A stretch of 13,398 nucleotides of DNA, taken from assembly GCA_036841525.1 (NCBI GenBank), contig DAITVZ010000095.1, positions 1 through 13,398 on the forward strand, given 5' to 3'. The translations under genes and the position numbers were made by a program. Source of the DNA: JAAYEA01 sp012689325 (lineage in GTDB: Bacteria > Chloroflexota > Anaerolineae > JAAYEA01). Position 1 is the first letter of the stretch; the number at the start of each line of letters is the position of its first letter. The notes under the pieces were generated by a model, which was not told where the DNA came from, did not search any database, and saw only the letters and a program-made list of their open reading frames with translations. Below are positions 13,193 through 13,398 of this stretch, piece after piece.

Positions 13193-13398
13193 ATGAGCAG
13201 CGATATCGCCACGGTCACGACCAAGGGCCAGGTCACCATCCCCAAGGCCATCCGCCGCGCCCTGGACATCCAGGAGCGGGACATGCTGCTCTTTTGCATC
13301 GAGGAAGGGCGGCTGATCGTGACGCCGTTGCCGCGGCGGCCCCTGGGCGAGCTGTATGGCGCCCTGCCCGCCACCCGCCCCTACCCCGGCATGGCGGC
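13193..13398 (+). CDS. AbrB/MazE/SpoVT-family antitoxin (VapB-like), 3' end outside the window
   Basis: The first 68 codons are present and the frame is still open at the window edge. The sequence SDIATVTTKGQVTIPKAIRR, followed by ALDIQERDMLLFCIEEGRLIVTPL, is the swapped-hairpin AbrB DNA-binding domain (residues about 5-48). The following PLGELYGALPATRPYPGMAA is the kind of toxin-binding tail seen in VapB antitoxins paired with PIN-domain VapC toxins. AAGGAG (13181-13186) lies six bases before ATG 13193, and a strong promoter precedes it. It would bind its own promoter DNA and neutralise a toxin encoded just downstream; that partner is predicted, not seen. Confidence 0.85.
   Translation, partial: MSSDIATVTTKGQVTIPKAIRRALDIQERDMLLFCIEEGRLIVTPLPRRPLGELYGALPATRPYPGMA

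Overview
The window is a GC-rich bacterial chromosomal segment (roughly two thirds G+C by eye) containing one 100-base run of N. The gene mix suggests a non-actinobacterial, probably Chloroflexota (Anaerolineae-like) genome: a GH57 branching enzyme, a DUF4416 protein, a FecR protein with a CBM-like tail, a PimA/PatA-like lipid set, and dispersed palindromic intergenic repeats. This placement is an inference from gene content and was not tested. Promoters follow one style: near-consensus sigma70 boxes with a 16-17 bp spacer before most transcription units.

Layout. (1) 15-2216, plus strand: a consensus promoter and a cytosolic hybrid sensor kinase whose N-terminal domain looks like CheD deamidase, followed by GAF, PAS, HisKA and HATPase_c. 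(2) 2229-7219, minus strand: a compact five-gene operon. In transcription order it encodes an LpxL/PatA-type acyltransferase, a PimA-like GT4 glycosyltransferase, a CDP-alcohol phosphatidyltransferase, an RNase Z-like metallo-beta-lactamase hydrolase and a YtcJ-type amidohydrolase. The first four genes abut or overlap, and the first three resemble the actinobacterial phosphatidylinositol mannoside toolkit. (3) 7220-7400: a divergent promoter region with a heptanucleotide tandem repeat. (4) 7401-8670, plus strand: radC and a DUF4416 gene. (5) 8677-10816, minus strand: a DEDDy-type 3'-5' exonuclease-like gene, then acylphosphatase translationally coupled to a membrane-anchored FecR/CBM-like protein. 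(6) 10817-11205: the assembly gap flanked by identical 22-bp hairpin sequences, two further repeat elements and the GH57 promoter. (7) 11206-12903, plus strand: a GH57 1,4-alpha-glucan branching enzyme. (8) 12904-13132: a cluster of at least six hairpins whose stems differ but whose loops are similar. (9) 13133-13398, plus strand: a consensus promoter and the start of an AbrB/VapB-like antitoxin gene that leaves the window.

The strongest candidates for something new are the CheD-kinase fusion (all three residues of the CheD active site are present at the right spacing), the covarying hairpin array, and the PIM-like lipid operon extended by two metal-dependent hydrolases. I found no CRISPR array, no rRNA or tRNA gene, no transposase and no recognisable defence island.
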